Positions 43,744-51,889 of a DNA stretch of 56,531 bases are shown here, one piece after another. Each line of letters starts with the position of its first letter. Positions within the stretch are counted from its first letter, which is position 1. Under the pieces are notes generated by a model. The model worked only from the letters and a program-made list of their open reading frames with translations. It was not told the DNA's origin and did no database searches. A program made the translations under genes and the position numbers. The stretch is from Spirosoma fluviale (GTDB taxonomy: Bacteria; Bacteroidota; Bacteroidia; Cytophagales; Flexibacteraceae), in the NCBI GenBank assembly GCA_945883425.1, contig CAMCXM010000005.1, positions 1 to 56,531 on the forward strand. The letters run 5' to 3'.

Positions 43744-44581
43744 TACGGTAGGAATAAGAGTTGAACTGAAGAATATTCCGGATTAGAAGAACCAGTTTAT
43801 GGAAATTTGTGATTCTGATTCGTTTGGTGAGTAATTCTGAAGGCTGACTTTTCACAATCTTATGAAGGAGTCCTCTGTAGTAATTCAAGGCCAGCTGCAC
43901 ACCATTCCTGGAATTGGAAGGCAGGCGAACAATGCCTTTTTGTGCTTCTCTGAATTCATCTTCGATCTCTTTCTCTATGTTTCTTTTATCGGATTCAGAA
44001 AACCGTTTGATGTCGAGTCCCGGAAAATAAACTCTTTTTCTATCCATCAGATCGCTCCGGATATCCCGAAGGAAATTGACCTTTTGAAAGGCAGATCCAA
44101 GTTTTCGTGCTGGCTCTACAAGTTCATTAAAAAGGGCATCGTTGTCCTGACAAAAAACTTTCAGACACATCAGGCCCACCACTTCAGCCGAACCATAAAT
44201 GTACTTTTCGTACAATTCCTGGTCATATGTCTGATCGGTCAGATCCAATTCCATGGAATAAAGGAAGGCATCTATATAATCGTGGCTGATCTTAAACGTG
44301 TTGACTGTATCCTGAAATGCATGAAGGACAGGATTAAAAGAGATTCCATTTTGAATGGCCCTGAACGTTTCCTCTTTCAAAAGTCGGAGTTCTTCGACCG
44401 GATTTTTATCCTGATAGGTATCCACGATCTCGTCTGCCAGTCGCACAAAGCCATAAATGGAGAAAATGTCGTTTCGGATTTCTTTTCCCAACAAGCGGAT
44501 TCCCAATGAAAAAGATGTACTGTACCTCTTGGTAATCAGGGCACTACACTCAATGCTGGTTTGGGTATATAAATCTTTCAT
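43736..44581 (-). CDS. crtB: Phytoene synthase
   Basis: The 281-residue squalene/phytoene synthase-family protein has the first Asp-rich motif in VRLADEIVDTYQDKNP and the second in QKVNFLRDIRSDLMDRKRVYFP, with YIYGSAEVVGLMCLKVF between. It condenses two geranylgeranyl diphosphates to phytoene. It begins with MKDLYTQTSIECSALITKRYSTSFSLGIRLL, the normal start. It overlaps crtI by 4 bp and ispH by 8 bp, so the genes are translated from one mRNA. Confidence 0.95.
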   Translation of the reverse strand: MKDLYTQTSIECSALITKRYSTSFSLGIRLLGKEIRNDIFSIYGFVRLADEIVDTYQDKNPVEELRLLKEETFRAIQNGISFNPVLHAFQDTVNTFKISHDYIDAFLYSMELDLTDQTYDQELYEKYIYGSAEVVGLMCLKVFCQDNDALFNELVEPARKLGSAFQKVNFLRDIRSDLMDRKRVYFPGLDIKRFSESDKRNIEKEIEDEFREAQKGIVRLPSNSRNGVQLALNYYRGLLHKIVKSQPSELLTKRIRITNFHKLVLLIRNILQFNSYSYRNA

Positions 44582-46083
44582 CTGGAAAAATCTTTCAGAA
44601 TCTCTTTGGCCACTACTTCACCGGAAATCAGACTCGGTGGGACTCCCGGACCCGGCACTGTAAGCTGACCCGTAAAATAAAGATTGGATACTTTTTTACT
44701 TCGGATCGATGGCTTGAGGATGGCGGTCTGCATAAGCGTATTGGCCAGTCCATAGGCATTTCCTTTCAGCGAATGGTAATCGGAAATGAAATTGCGTGCG
44801 CCGTATGGAACTTTAAACATCAGCTTTTCACGGATTGGGTTACCAGTAAATCGTTCGGTTTTTTCCGCAATAAACTGAAAATAATGTTCAAGTCGGGCAT
44901 CGTCTTCCAAAACCCCAGGGGCAGTTGGGATCAGAAAAAACAAATTCTCTTTTCCCTCTGGTGAAATGGAATTGTCTGTAATAGACGGAGCTGATAAATA
45001 AAATAATGGCTTCTCCGGCCAACCTGGTTCATCGTAAATTTTTCTGGCATGAACCGAAAAATCCTCATCAAAAAACAGATTATGGTGTTTGAGATTTTGA
45101 ACCCGTTCGCCAAATCCACAATAAAATAATATAGATGAAGGAGCAAGAACCCGGCTGTTCCAGTAGGATTCGGAATACGAACGCCATTGAGGTTCGAGCA
45201 GAGCGGTTTCTACATGGGCATAATCGGCATTGGCAAGAACGACGGTTGCATTGAACGTCTTCGAACGGGTTACCACTGTTTGTGCTTTCCCGTTTGATCC
45301 TACTTCAATCCGCTTGACTTCTTCATTGTAAATGAATTCAACTCCGAGTTTTTCGGCAACTGAAACCATACCTTTTACAATTTGCGTCATACCATGCATT
45401 GGATACCAGGTTCCTAGCTTGATGTCGGCAAAATTCATAAGGCTGTATAAGGCCGGCGTTTTTTCAGGCGTAGCACCAAGAAACAAGACTGGAAACTCAA
45501 GGATTTTCAGGATCCGGGGATGCCTGAAAAAGCGGCTTACATGTTTTTTGAAATCAGAAAGGAGATCCAGTTGAAGAAGCCCTTTCAGTGTGGTGAAATT
45601 GGCAAACTCCAAAATCGACTTACTGGGTTTGAAAACCAGGTTGCCGATCCCTTCTCTGTATTTGATTTCTGCTTCATGAAGAAACCGTTCCAGATTTCGT
45701 GCGGCTCCGGGTTCCCATTTTTCAAATTCAGCAGCCAGTTGCTTCCAATCGGCCGGCACATCATAATATTCTCCCCCTTCAAAAAAAACACGATAGGAAG
45801 GATCCAATCGTGTCAAAGAATAAAAGTCGGATACCGAATGTCCGAAAATCTCAAAAAATCGTTCAAAAACGTCGGGCATCCAGTACCAACTTGGGCCCAT
45901 GTCAAATGTAAATCCTTCTTTCTCAAACGTTCTCGCTCTACCTCCTGGCTGGTCATGTTTCTCAATGACTTTTACATTCCAACCAGCTTTCGCCAGAAAA
46001 CAGGAAGCCGACAATGCAGAAAATCCACTGCCAATAATTAGTACGGATTTCGATGGGAAGGGATTTTTCTGCGTATCGGTCAT
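44578..46083 (-). CDS. crtI: Phytoene desaturase
   Basis: The 501-residue flavoprotein starts with an FAD Rossmann motif SVLIIGSGFSALSASCFLAKAGWNVKVIEKHDQPGGRARTFE, then FDMGPSWYWMPDVFERFFEIFG. GTWYPMHGMTQIVKGMVSVAEKLGV and the C-terminal NLYFTGQLTVPGPGVPPSLISGEVVAKEIL complete the CrtI signature. It introduces double bonds into phytoene to yield lycopene. It follows directly on the stop of the sigma gene and overlaps crtB by 4 bp. Confidence 0.96.
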   Translation of the reverse strand: MTDTQKNPFPSKSVLIIGSGFSALSASCFLAKAGWNVKVIEKHDQPGGRARTFEKEGFTFDMGPSWYWMPDVFERFFEIFGHSVSDFYSLTRLDPSYRVFFEGGEYYDVPADWKQLAAEFEKWEPGAARNLERFLHEAEIKYREGIGNLVFKPSKSILEFANFTTLKGLLQLDLLSDFKKHVSRFFRHPRILKILEFPVLFLGATPEKTPALYSLMNFADIKLGTWYPMHGMTQIVKGMVSVAEKLGVEFIYNEEVKRIEVGSNGKAQTVVTRSKTFNATVVLANADYAHVETALLEPQWRSYSESYWNSRVLAPSSILFYCGFGERVQNLKHHNLFFDEDFSVHARKIYDEPGWPEKPLFYLSAPSITDNSISPEGKENLFFLIPTAPGVLEDDARLEHYFQFIAEKTERFTGNPIREKLMFKVPYGARNFISDYHSLKGNAYGLANTLMQTAILKPSIRSKKVSNLYFTGQLTVPGPGVPPSLISGEVVAKEILKDFSR

Positions 46084-46590
46084 TTAGTTCTGGTACATTT
46101 TAAGGACATCTTTCAGCTCCTTCCTGGCAAGGTGAATCCTGTTTTTCACTGTTCCAATCGGGATCGAAAGCTTGTCTGAAATTTCATGGTATTTGTAACC
46201 GTGAAAATACATCATAAATGGTTCACGAAACGAATTTTCTAACGTAGACAAAGCTTTTTGAATGTCATCCATTGTAAACTTTTGCTCACCGTCGTTTCGG
46301 GTCGTGAATTGGGTAGAGTTAATGAAATGCAGGTTTTCCGTTGTATCGATGAAGGTCCTCCTTTTCACCAACTTCTGATAGTTGGTAATAAAGGTATTCT
46401 TCATGATGGTATACATCCAGGCTTTCAGGTTAGTTCCTTCAGAAAATTTGTCTTTGTGAACAAAAGCCTTCAACACCGTGTCCTGCAATAAATCAGCCGC
46501 ATCGTCCATATCACGGGTGAGCCGCAATGCAAATGGTTTGAGGGCTTTGGTCGATTGAGTAATGGCGTAACTGAATTCGAGAGCGGTCAT
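46084..46590 (-). CDS. ECF sigma factor heading the carotenoid operon
   Basis: The 168-residue group IV sigma factor has region 2 (FALRLTRDMDDAADLLQDTVLKAFVHKDKF then NLKAWMYTIMKNTFITNYQKL) and region 4 (ALSTLENSFREPFMMYFHGYKYHEISDKLSIPIGTVKNRIHLARKEL). It starts MTALEFSYAITQ at 46590. A consensus -7 box and several repeated sites lie just upstream. The crtI start codon follows its stop with no gap, the arrangement found in many Bacteroidota carotenoid clusters. It probably directs cluster transcription in response to light or oxidative stress, often under a MerR/CarH-type repressor; no such gene is in the window. Confidence 0.92.
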   Translation of the reverse strand: MTALEFSYAITQSTKALKPFALRLTRDMDDAADLLQDTVLKAFVHKDKFSEGTNLKAWMYTIMKNTFITNYQKLVKRRTFIDTTENLHFINSTQFTTRNDGEQKFTMDDIQKALSTLENSFREPFMMYFHGYKYHEISDKLSIPIGTVKNRIHLARKELKDVLKMYQN

Positions 46591-46601
46591 ATCCTGTTCG
46601 A

Positions 46602-46683
46602 TTTTGTTTAATGCAAAGATAGAATAGGTTAAACAAAACGAACAAATTTTGTTGAACATTTTATTAAACAAGGTTAAACAAAA
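46602..46683 (-). promoter_or_regulatory. Carotenoid operon promoter with repeated operator-like sites
   Basis: On the minus strand a -7 box TATCTTTG (46614-46621) and a TTG 21 bp upstream (46643-46645) form a Bacteroidota-type promoter. Five copies of a TTAAACAAAA-like motif surround it, at 46602-46611 (inverted), 46629-46638, 46647-46656 (inverted, one change), 46664-46673 and 46674-46683. One copy lies between -7 and -33 and one downstream of -7, which suits a repressor. The likely binder is a MerR/CarH-like regulator, which is inferred. Confidence 0.6.
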
Positions 46684-46810
46684 TAGCAAATCCAAACCCA
46701 TTTACCTGCCTTTTCGCCTGAATATCAGAGGATAAAAGGAATGCTCATGAAATCAAAACACCTATCACAAAAAACAATATTACTTTTAGAGCCTTCAGAC
46801 ACTGAGTTTC

Positions 46811-47416
46811 ATGAAAACGTTAATTGCTTTATTTTCAAACACCTGGGACACTCTGATCCAGAATGAGGGTTTCGATGATACAGAATCAGGCGCTGGCTGT
46901 GCCCGTTTCATTGCAGCGAAATGGGAGAATCTGCTGGCCGACATTCCGGAAACTGAAGTGGCCGTGTTTCATCCCTCTATGGCAAATACTGGCGATTACT
47001 TCCCTTCGCATTACAGACGATTTATCCAGGTCGGGCATTTTCTCGAAGACCGGATTCGAAATGTATTTGAACTCTGTTTCGAAAAAGGATACCAGCAGGT
47101 ACTCTTTGTGGATTCAGCAGCTGCGTTTACATCAGCAAAAAAAATCAAGAACTATATAAGTCACCTGGACTCGCATGATCTTGTTTTTGTGCCATCCGAA
47201 ACAGGATCGGTGCACATCGCCGGGATGCAGCTCAATGTTTTCCCGGTTTGGGATTCATTCCAATTTTACCAGGACGAAAGTGTGGTGGAAATGCTCAGCG
47301 ATTGCATCCGACATAATGTATCCTATTCACTGGAACCCGTTATTCAATGGAAGGAATCGGTGGATCAGTTGTGGCGGGAAGCAACCGCACCCAAACCTTC
47401 CCGACTGAAATCCTGA
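46811..47416 (+). CDS. Divergent DUF2064-like glycosyltransferase-fold protein
   Basis: The 201-residue protein resembles the DUF2064 (TIGR04282) Rossmann-like nucleotide-diphospho-sugar transferase fold. IQVGHFLEDRIRNVFELCFEKGYQQVLFVDS corresponds to the core Q.G.LGERM..A....G...V...D. The family's N-terminal KTRL motif is missing and the usual DGGYxLIG loop is replaced by ETGSVHIAGM, so catalysis may be changed or lost. It is divergent from the carotenoid operon. No signal peptide is evident. Assignment is moderate. Confidence 0.55.
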   Translation: MKTLIALFSNTWDTLIQNEGFDDTESGAGCARFIAAKWENLLADIPETEVAVFHPSMANTGDYFPSHYRRFIQVGHFLEDRIRNVFELCFEKGYQQVLFVDSAAAFTSAKKIKNYISHLDSHDLVFVPSETGSVHIAGMQLNVFPVWDSFQFYQDESVVEMLSDCIRHNVSYSLEPVIQWKESVDQLWREATAPKPSRLKS

Positions 47417-47494
47417 CACACCCATCACCAGAAATTACCGTTGCATTCCTTTCTTTGCAGCCTGTAAACGGACGGAACCTTTTCACAACAGGAC

Positions 47495-48529
47495 ATGGCA
47501 ATTGACCAATACCCGGAAATTTCGGAAAATCAAAACCTCAGGAAACTCCACACATTCGGACTCGATTTCCGCTGCCGGTACTTCACAGAGGTAAATTCCA
47601 TTTCAGAATTACAATCGGCTCTGACTTTTGCAAAAGAGTCGTCCCATCCGTTCCTGATACTGGGTGGAGGATCAAACCTTCTGCCTACAAAAGATTTTGA
47701 AGGTCTCGTGATTCGAATTGCCAATCATGGAATTGCGTTGCTGGAAGAGACCAGCGATACCGTCCGTATTGGAGTCCAGGCCGGAGAAAACTGGCATCAA
47801 CTGGTGATGCAATGCCTGGAGAATGGCTGGTTTGGGATTGAGAATATGTCCCTGATTCCGGGTTCCGTGGGAGCCGCACCCATGCAAAACATCGGGGCAT
47901 ATGGTGTGGAAGTGAAACAGGTGATCGAACAGGTACATTATTATGATCTGGAGAAAAAGGAAATGAAAATCCTCACTAATGCCGAATGCCGGTTTGGGTA
48001 CCGTGAAAGCATTTTTAAACAGGAACTAAAAGACAAAGCCGTGATATGGCAGGTTGATTTCCGTTTGTCGAAACAGCCTTCCGCCAAAATGGAATATGGC
48101 GACATCAAAGCCGTGCTCGATGGGAAAGGGATTCTCCAACCTTCACCCAAAGATGTGAGCGATGCCGTCATTCATATCCGGCAGTCGAAGCTTCCGGACC
48201 CGGCTGAGATTGGGAACGCAGGGAGTTTTTTCAAAAATCCGGTTGTGTCAGTGTCTGTTTACGATTCCATCAAACAAAACCATCCCGAGGCTCTCTCCTA
48301 CCCTGCCGGTGACGGACTGGTGAAAATTCCGGCTGGCTGGCTCATTGAAAAAGCTGGCTGGAAAGGAAAAACAATCGGCAATTATGGGGTTCATGCCCGC
48401 CAGGCCCTTGTTCTCGTGAATTATGGCGGTGCCAAAGGATCCGACATTTATCAGCTGGCGAAGGATATTCAGAAAGATGTTTTGATGAAGTTTGGAGTCG
48501 AATTACAGATGGAGGTGAATCTGATATGA
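47495..48529 (+). CDS. murB: UDP-N-acetylmuramate dehydrogenase
   Basis: The 344-residue FAD enzyme carries LGGGSNLLPTKDFEGLVIRI, ENMSLIPGSVGAAPMQNIGAYGVEV, CRFGYRESIFKQEL (the Tyr loop of type I MurB) and NAGSFFKNPVVSVSVYD with the catalytic Ser. A C-terminal AGWLIEKAGWKGKTIGNYGVHARQALVLVN completes the fold. It reduces the enolpyruvyl group to form UDP-MurNAc in peptidoglycan synthesis. Its end overlaps the next gene's ATG by 4 bp. Confidence 0.96.
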   Translation: MAIDQYPEISENQNLRKLHTFGLDFRCRYFTEVNSISELQSALTFAKESSHPFLILGGGSNLLPTKDFEGLVIRIANHGIALLEETSDTVRIGVQAGENWHQLVMQCLENGWFGIENMSLIPGSVGAAPMQNIGAYGVEVKQVIEQVHYYDLEKKEMKILTNAECRFGYRESIFKQELKDKAVIWQVDFRLSKQPSAKMEYGDIKAVLDGKGILQPSPKDVSDAVIHIRQSKLPDPAEIGNAGSFFKNPVVSVSVYDSIKQNHPEALSYPAGDGLVKIPAGWLIEKAGWKGKTIGNYGVHARQALVLVNYGGAKGSDIYQLAKDIQKDVLMKFGVELQMEVNLI

Positions 48530-49665
48530 TCATTCGCATCCTGGCCTTTTTTATTCTGATTTTGCTAACCAGCCAGAATTCTGAGGCTCAGAACGATTCC
48601 ATCCAAAATCAAACTGCGAAACAATCCGATTTCCCCTGGTTTGCCGCCCGGCATCCACGAACTGCCCGTTTTTGCGCCGGCATCAATTATGGCGCCATAT
48701 GGGCACACAACAAACCCGTTTATCATCTGGCACAATCGCATCCTGTTCAGGTATTTGGCGAAATCCACTTTCGAAAACTCGAACAACTCTGGTGCAAAAA
48801 TTTCCGTGCAGCCTCCACTGGCGTGAACATCACCTACATCGATTACCGATCTAAGGTTCTGGGAAAATCGATTGCTGCCATCACCTTTCTGGAACCATGG
48901 TTACGAAAAAACACGTCGTTTCGGATCGGCACGGGTGTCGTTTATAACACGCATCCTTTCGATCTCCAGTCCAACTCAACCAACCTCATGCTGGGCTCCA
49001 GGTTTGCTATGGTAATGCATTGCCAGATTTCACGCACGTTTTGTTACAGATCAAACTTTTCAAGAGCAAAATACCCTTTCCTACGATTGGGGGTTGGACT
49101 CACACACTTCAGCAATGGTGCTTTCTCGCAACCCAATTCCGGGATCAACAATTTCTTTGTTTCCGCTGGATATTGCTTTGGAGAACAAGGCCACGAGTAT
49201 GCATACAAACATCCTCCCAAACTCCCCTCCGATTCACTCTCCTTTTCGATCGCGTCGTCGTTTAGTGTGGTGGAGAAATTCCCGGTTGGTGGACCCAAAT
49301 ATGCCGTGTACCAGATTCAGGGAAGGGTTCGTTATCGGGTCGGGAAACTGTCCCGCCTGCAGACAGGACTCGACTGGATGAAAAACCAATCGGTGGCCGC
49401 TGAAATAAAAGAACAACCACAACTGGGAACTCAGGCTGCCGTACTGGGAATTCCATTCGGACACGAACTGCTCATTTCTCAGAAACTATCGATGATTACC
49501 GAACTGGGTGTGTACATATATAAAAAACACCAGTTGCATCCGGGAATGTACCAGCGATATGGACTGCACTATCAACTTTGGCCGGGAGCATTCACTGGCA
49601 TCATGCTGAAAACGCATCTGGGCAAAGCCGAATGTCTGGAACTAAACATAGGATATCAGCTTTAA
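48526..49665 (+). CDS. PagL-like acyloxyacyl hydrolase (lipid A 3-O-deacylase family)
   Basis: The 379-residue protein has a signal peptide (MIIRILAFFILILLTSQNSEAQ) and a beta-barrel-like mature part. LRLGVGLTHFSNGAFSQPNSGINNFFVSAGY contains the His-Ser of PagL-type lipid A deacylases (HxSNG). Such enzymes remove the 3-O acyl chain from lipid A at the outer membrane. It is longer than the classical about 150-residue PagL, as is usual in Bacteroidota. It overlaps murB by 4 bp and is followed at 1 bp by the DUF2807 gene. Confidence 0.82.
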   Translation: MIIRILAFFILILLTSQNSEAQNDSIQNQTAKQSDFPWFAARHPRTARFCAGINYGAIWAHNKPVYHLAQSHPVQVFGEIHFRKLEQLWCKNFRAASTGVNITYIDYRSKVLGKSIAAITFLEPWLRKNTSFRIGTGVVYNTHPFDLQSNSTNLMLGSRFAMVMHCQISRTFCYRSNFSRAKYPFLRLGVGLTHFSNGAFSQPNSGINNFFVSAGYCFGEQGHEYAYKHPPKLPSDSLSFSIASSFSVVEKFPVGGPKYAVYQIQGRVRYRVGKLSRLQTGLDWMKNQSVAAEIKEQPQLGTQAAVLGIPFGHELLISQKLSMITELGVYIYKKHQLHPGMYQRYGLHYQLWPGAFTGIMLKTHLGKAECLELNIGYQL

Positions 49666-49666
49666 A

Positions 49667-50389
49667 ATGAAATTCCGTTTCTTCCATATTGGCTGTCTGT
49701 TGTTTGCCTTTGCCTGCAAACCGGATACTTTGCTGGACTGTGTCAACTCAACCGGGCCCGTCCGTGAGGAGAAACGAATAATCGGGCAATTCGACAATCT
49801 GTTAGTGGATTCGGATATAGATGTGATCTGGCACGACTCCAGTGAAAATCTGGTGGTTGTTCGCTGCGGACGGCATCTCTTGAAGAAAGTAAAAACGGAG
49901 GTGGAAGGCAAAACGCTCATTCTCAAAAATGAAAATCGCTGCAACTGGGTTCGGTCTTACGACAATCCCATGCGGATCGACGTGTATTCAAAAGCACCGT
50001 ATCTGATTACGCTGAAAGGATTTGGAACCTTCACCACCGAAGATTCACTCAAAACAACACCCCTGACAATACAGGATTACGGTGCAGGATTAGTGAATTT
50101 GAATGTAAAAGTGGGCGAATTTTATCTCGATTTCGACAGTCCAAACGATTGCCAGGTGGCGGGTGAAACCGATAAAGCGGTGTATTCCATTCAGCGATAT
50201 GGCAAATTGAAGGCAGAAAACATGGTTGTGAATCAACTCATCCTCACCATGAAAGGCGAGAACGATGCCTGGATTTCGGTGCGGGATTCTGTAAAAGGAA
50301 ACCACGAAAGCCAGAGGACGGTCTACCTGAAAGGCAATCCAGTCAACCGCGTCATCAAAAAATCAAGTGGCTGGTTTGCGAATGACTAA
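49667..50389 (+). CDS. DUF2807 (GIN domain) lipoprotein
   Basis: The 240-residue protein has a signal with FAFAC (lipobox Cys near residue 17). The mature protein matches the putative auto-transporter adhesin head GIN domain: FDNLLVDSDIDVIWHDSSENLVVVRC, LILKNENRCNW and beta-helix-like repeats YLITLKGFGTFTTEDSL, VNLNVKVGEFYLDFDSPNDC and LILTMKGENDAWISV. It probably coats the cell surface or acts in adhesion; function is not known. It starts one base after the PagL-like gene and ends directly against the convergent glycosyltransferase gene. Confidence 0.85.
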   Translation: MKFRFFHIGCLLFAFACKPDTLLDCVNSTGPVREEKRIIGQFDNLLVDSDIDVIWHDSSENLVVVRCGRHLLKKVKTEVEGKTLILKNENRCNWVRSYDNPMRIDVYSKAPYLITLKGFGTFTTEDSLKTTPLTIQDYGAGLVNLNVKVGEFYLDFDSPNDCQVAGETDKAVYSIQRYGKLKAENMVVNQLILTMKGENDAWISVRDSVKGNHESQRTVYLKGNPVNRVIKKSSGWFAND

Positions 50390-51679
50390 CTACAACCAGG
50401 GTTTGGAAATAGCTTCCGCATAAATCTTCCAGCTGAACTTGAGCGCCATTGACTTCATATTTTCTTCCGGAACAGGTGACTTCAGAAAGGTTTTCATCAT
50501 TTCTGCCATGTGTGCCACATCGCCGTCGTTGGCCAGATAACCGTTTTCGCCATCGATGATGGTTTCAGGAAAATGCCCCACCCGACTCGCCAGAATGGGT
50601 TTGTTGAAATTATAGGCCATCGACTCCACGCCTGACGGAGTCGCGTATTCATAAAACAACAGAATGCAGTCGGAAACCTGGAAATAGCGGTAGACTTCTT
50701 CATTCGGAACAAAGTCATTAACGACAGCCACTTTATCTTTCAGCCCCAACGTTTCAATCAGACCCAATGGATTATAATCCGATTCATCATCACCCGATTT
50801 CGACAAAATACTTCGGGCAATTTTGAAAGCTGTTTTCTTGAATTTGTTGATCCATTTTGTCTCGTCCAAAGTCTTCCAGAACGATTCACCCACAATCAGC
50901 AACGAAACATCGTCACGCTCTTTGGCCAATTTGGCAAACGACTCAAGGCAATAATGCAGGCCTTTGTATTTCCGGATAAAGCCAAAGAACAGGAAAACGT
51001 GCTTTTTCAGACCCAGCCTTTTCTTTTCAGCCTCGATATCAAAATTGGGATCCGGCTTGAACATGTCGTACACCGGATGAAAAAGCTTCACCACCGGCAG
51101 TCCGTCTTCTTTTTTATGGTTGTGAAAGCGATTGCCGGTTTCGTTTACAATGTATCGCTGGCCCGGAAAGACTTCTTCCAGTTCGCGGATTGTTTTGGAA
51201 GCGTGCACCACAAATCCAGACGCATGCTGAAGCGCAAAACGGGTAAAAAACCGGTCGATGAAACTCTGCTCTTTCTGGATTACAAAGTGGAGATCAAACA
51301 AAACCTCAATGTCCGTTTCCTTCCGGAGTTTCTTTACCAGAAAACCCAATGGCAAACCCTGTAAGGCAATCGACCATTGAATGACAACACACTTCGGGCC
51401 GATTTCACGAATGAGTTCGGCTGTACTAGACCAGGTGGAAGGCTTGTTGTAATCAGTAATGTAATGAACCTGAACCGAGGTGCCGGCCATTTTATCTTCT
51501 TTGGAAACCTTATCGGCAAAATCCCTTGGGATCAAAGCCGGGTATTGCTGCGTCCAGGAAACAAGGTGAACATCCCAGCAACCCAGAGCGTCCATCGCTC
51601 TGGCAAGGGAAATGTTGTAGTTGGCGAGGCCACCTTTAAAGTATGGACCCGGTCCGAAGAGAACAATTTTATTGCGCAT
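50390..51679 (-). CDS. Glycosyltransferase family 4 protein
   Basis: The 429-residue GT-B enzyme begins MRNKIVLFGPGPYFKGGLANYN (the GG-A acceptor-domain loop). The C-terminal sugar-nucleotide domain has HVFLFFGFIRKYKGLHYCLESFAKL and SGVESMAYNFNKPILASRVGHFPETIIDGENGYLAND, which holds the E-x7-E-like signature (E of SGVES and later E). It transfers a sugar to an unidentified glycan or lipid acceptor. The tRNA terminator lies 10 bp before the ATG, so its promoter is unclear. The longer upstream frame to 51760 runs through the terminator and into the tRNA and is rejected. Confidence 0.9.
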   Translation of the reverse strand: MRNKIVLFGPGPYFKGGLANYNISLARAMDALGCWDVHLVSWTQQYPALIPRDFADKVSKEDKMAGTSVQVHYITDYNKPSTWSSTAELIREIGPKCVVIQWSIALQGLPLGFLVKKLRKETDIEVLFDLHFVIQKEQSFIDRFFTRFALQHASGFVVHASKTIRELEEVFPGQRYIVNETGNRFHNHKKEDGLPVVKLFHPVYDMFKPDPNFDIEAEKKRLGLKKHVFLFFGFIRKYKGLHYCLESFAKLAKERDDVSLLIVGESFWKTLDETKWINKFKKTAFKIARSILSKSGDDESDYNPLGLIETLGLKDKVAVVNDFVPNEEVYRYFQVSDCILLFYEYATPSGVESMAYNFNKPILASRVGHFPETIIDGENGYLANDGDVAHMAEMMKTFLKSPVPEENMKSMALKFSWKIYAEAISKPWL

Positions 51680-51688
51680 CGTTAAAAC

Positions 51689-51718
51689 TAAAAATCCCCT
51701 GGACGTATCCAGAGGATT
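51689..51718 (-). terminator. Terminator of the CAU tRNA
   Basis: An 11-bp stem AATCCTCTGGA with TCCAGGGGATT (one T:G), loop TACG, is followed by a short T run. It sits between the tRNA and the glycosyltransferase start. Confidence 0.8.
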
Positions 51719-51736
51719 CTGACAAACGTTTGTTTG

Positions 51737-51810
51737 TGGGCCCGCATGGGCTTGAACCATGGACCCCCTGATTATGAGTCAGGTGCTCTAACCAGCTGAG
51801 CTACAAGCCC
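51737..51810 (-). tRNA. tRNA with CAU anticodon (Met elongator or Ile2)
   Basis: The cloverleaf folds with acceptor GGGCTTG/CGGGCCC (two T:G wobbles), D arm, anticodon loop CTCATAA (CAT) within CTGA...TCAG, and T arm CATGG-TTCAAGC-CCATG, with A73. It is not the initiator because position 1 pairs with 72. CAU may read Met or, after lysidine modification, Ile (AUA); sequence does not settle which. CCA is not encoded. Confidence 0.93.
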
Positions 51811-51841
51811 GGTTTCGCGAATTGCTTCGAAAAACGGATTG

Positions 51842-51871
51842 CAAAAGTAGAAAAAGAAGATTCAGGAACAA
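51842..51871 (-). promoter_or_regulatory. Promoter of the CAU tRNA
   Basis: Minus-strand TTG (51869-51871), 19 bp, TACTTTTG (51842-51849) is a consensus Bacteroidota promoter, about 30 bp before the tRNA. Spacing is the same as in the tRNA-Asn and sucD promoters. Confidence 0.65.
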
Positions 51872-51889
51872 ACAGTTGCCCGATCAATT

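Noticed and set aside
51737-51810. Initiator tRNA-fMet
   Set aside because: The first acceptor pair is G1-C72, whereas initiators have an unpaired position 1.
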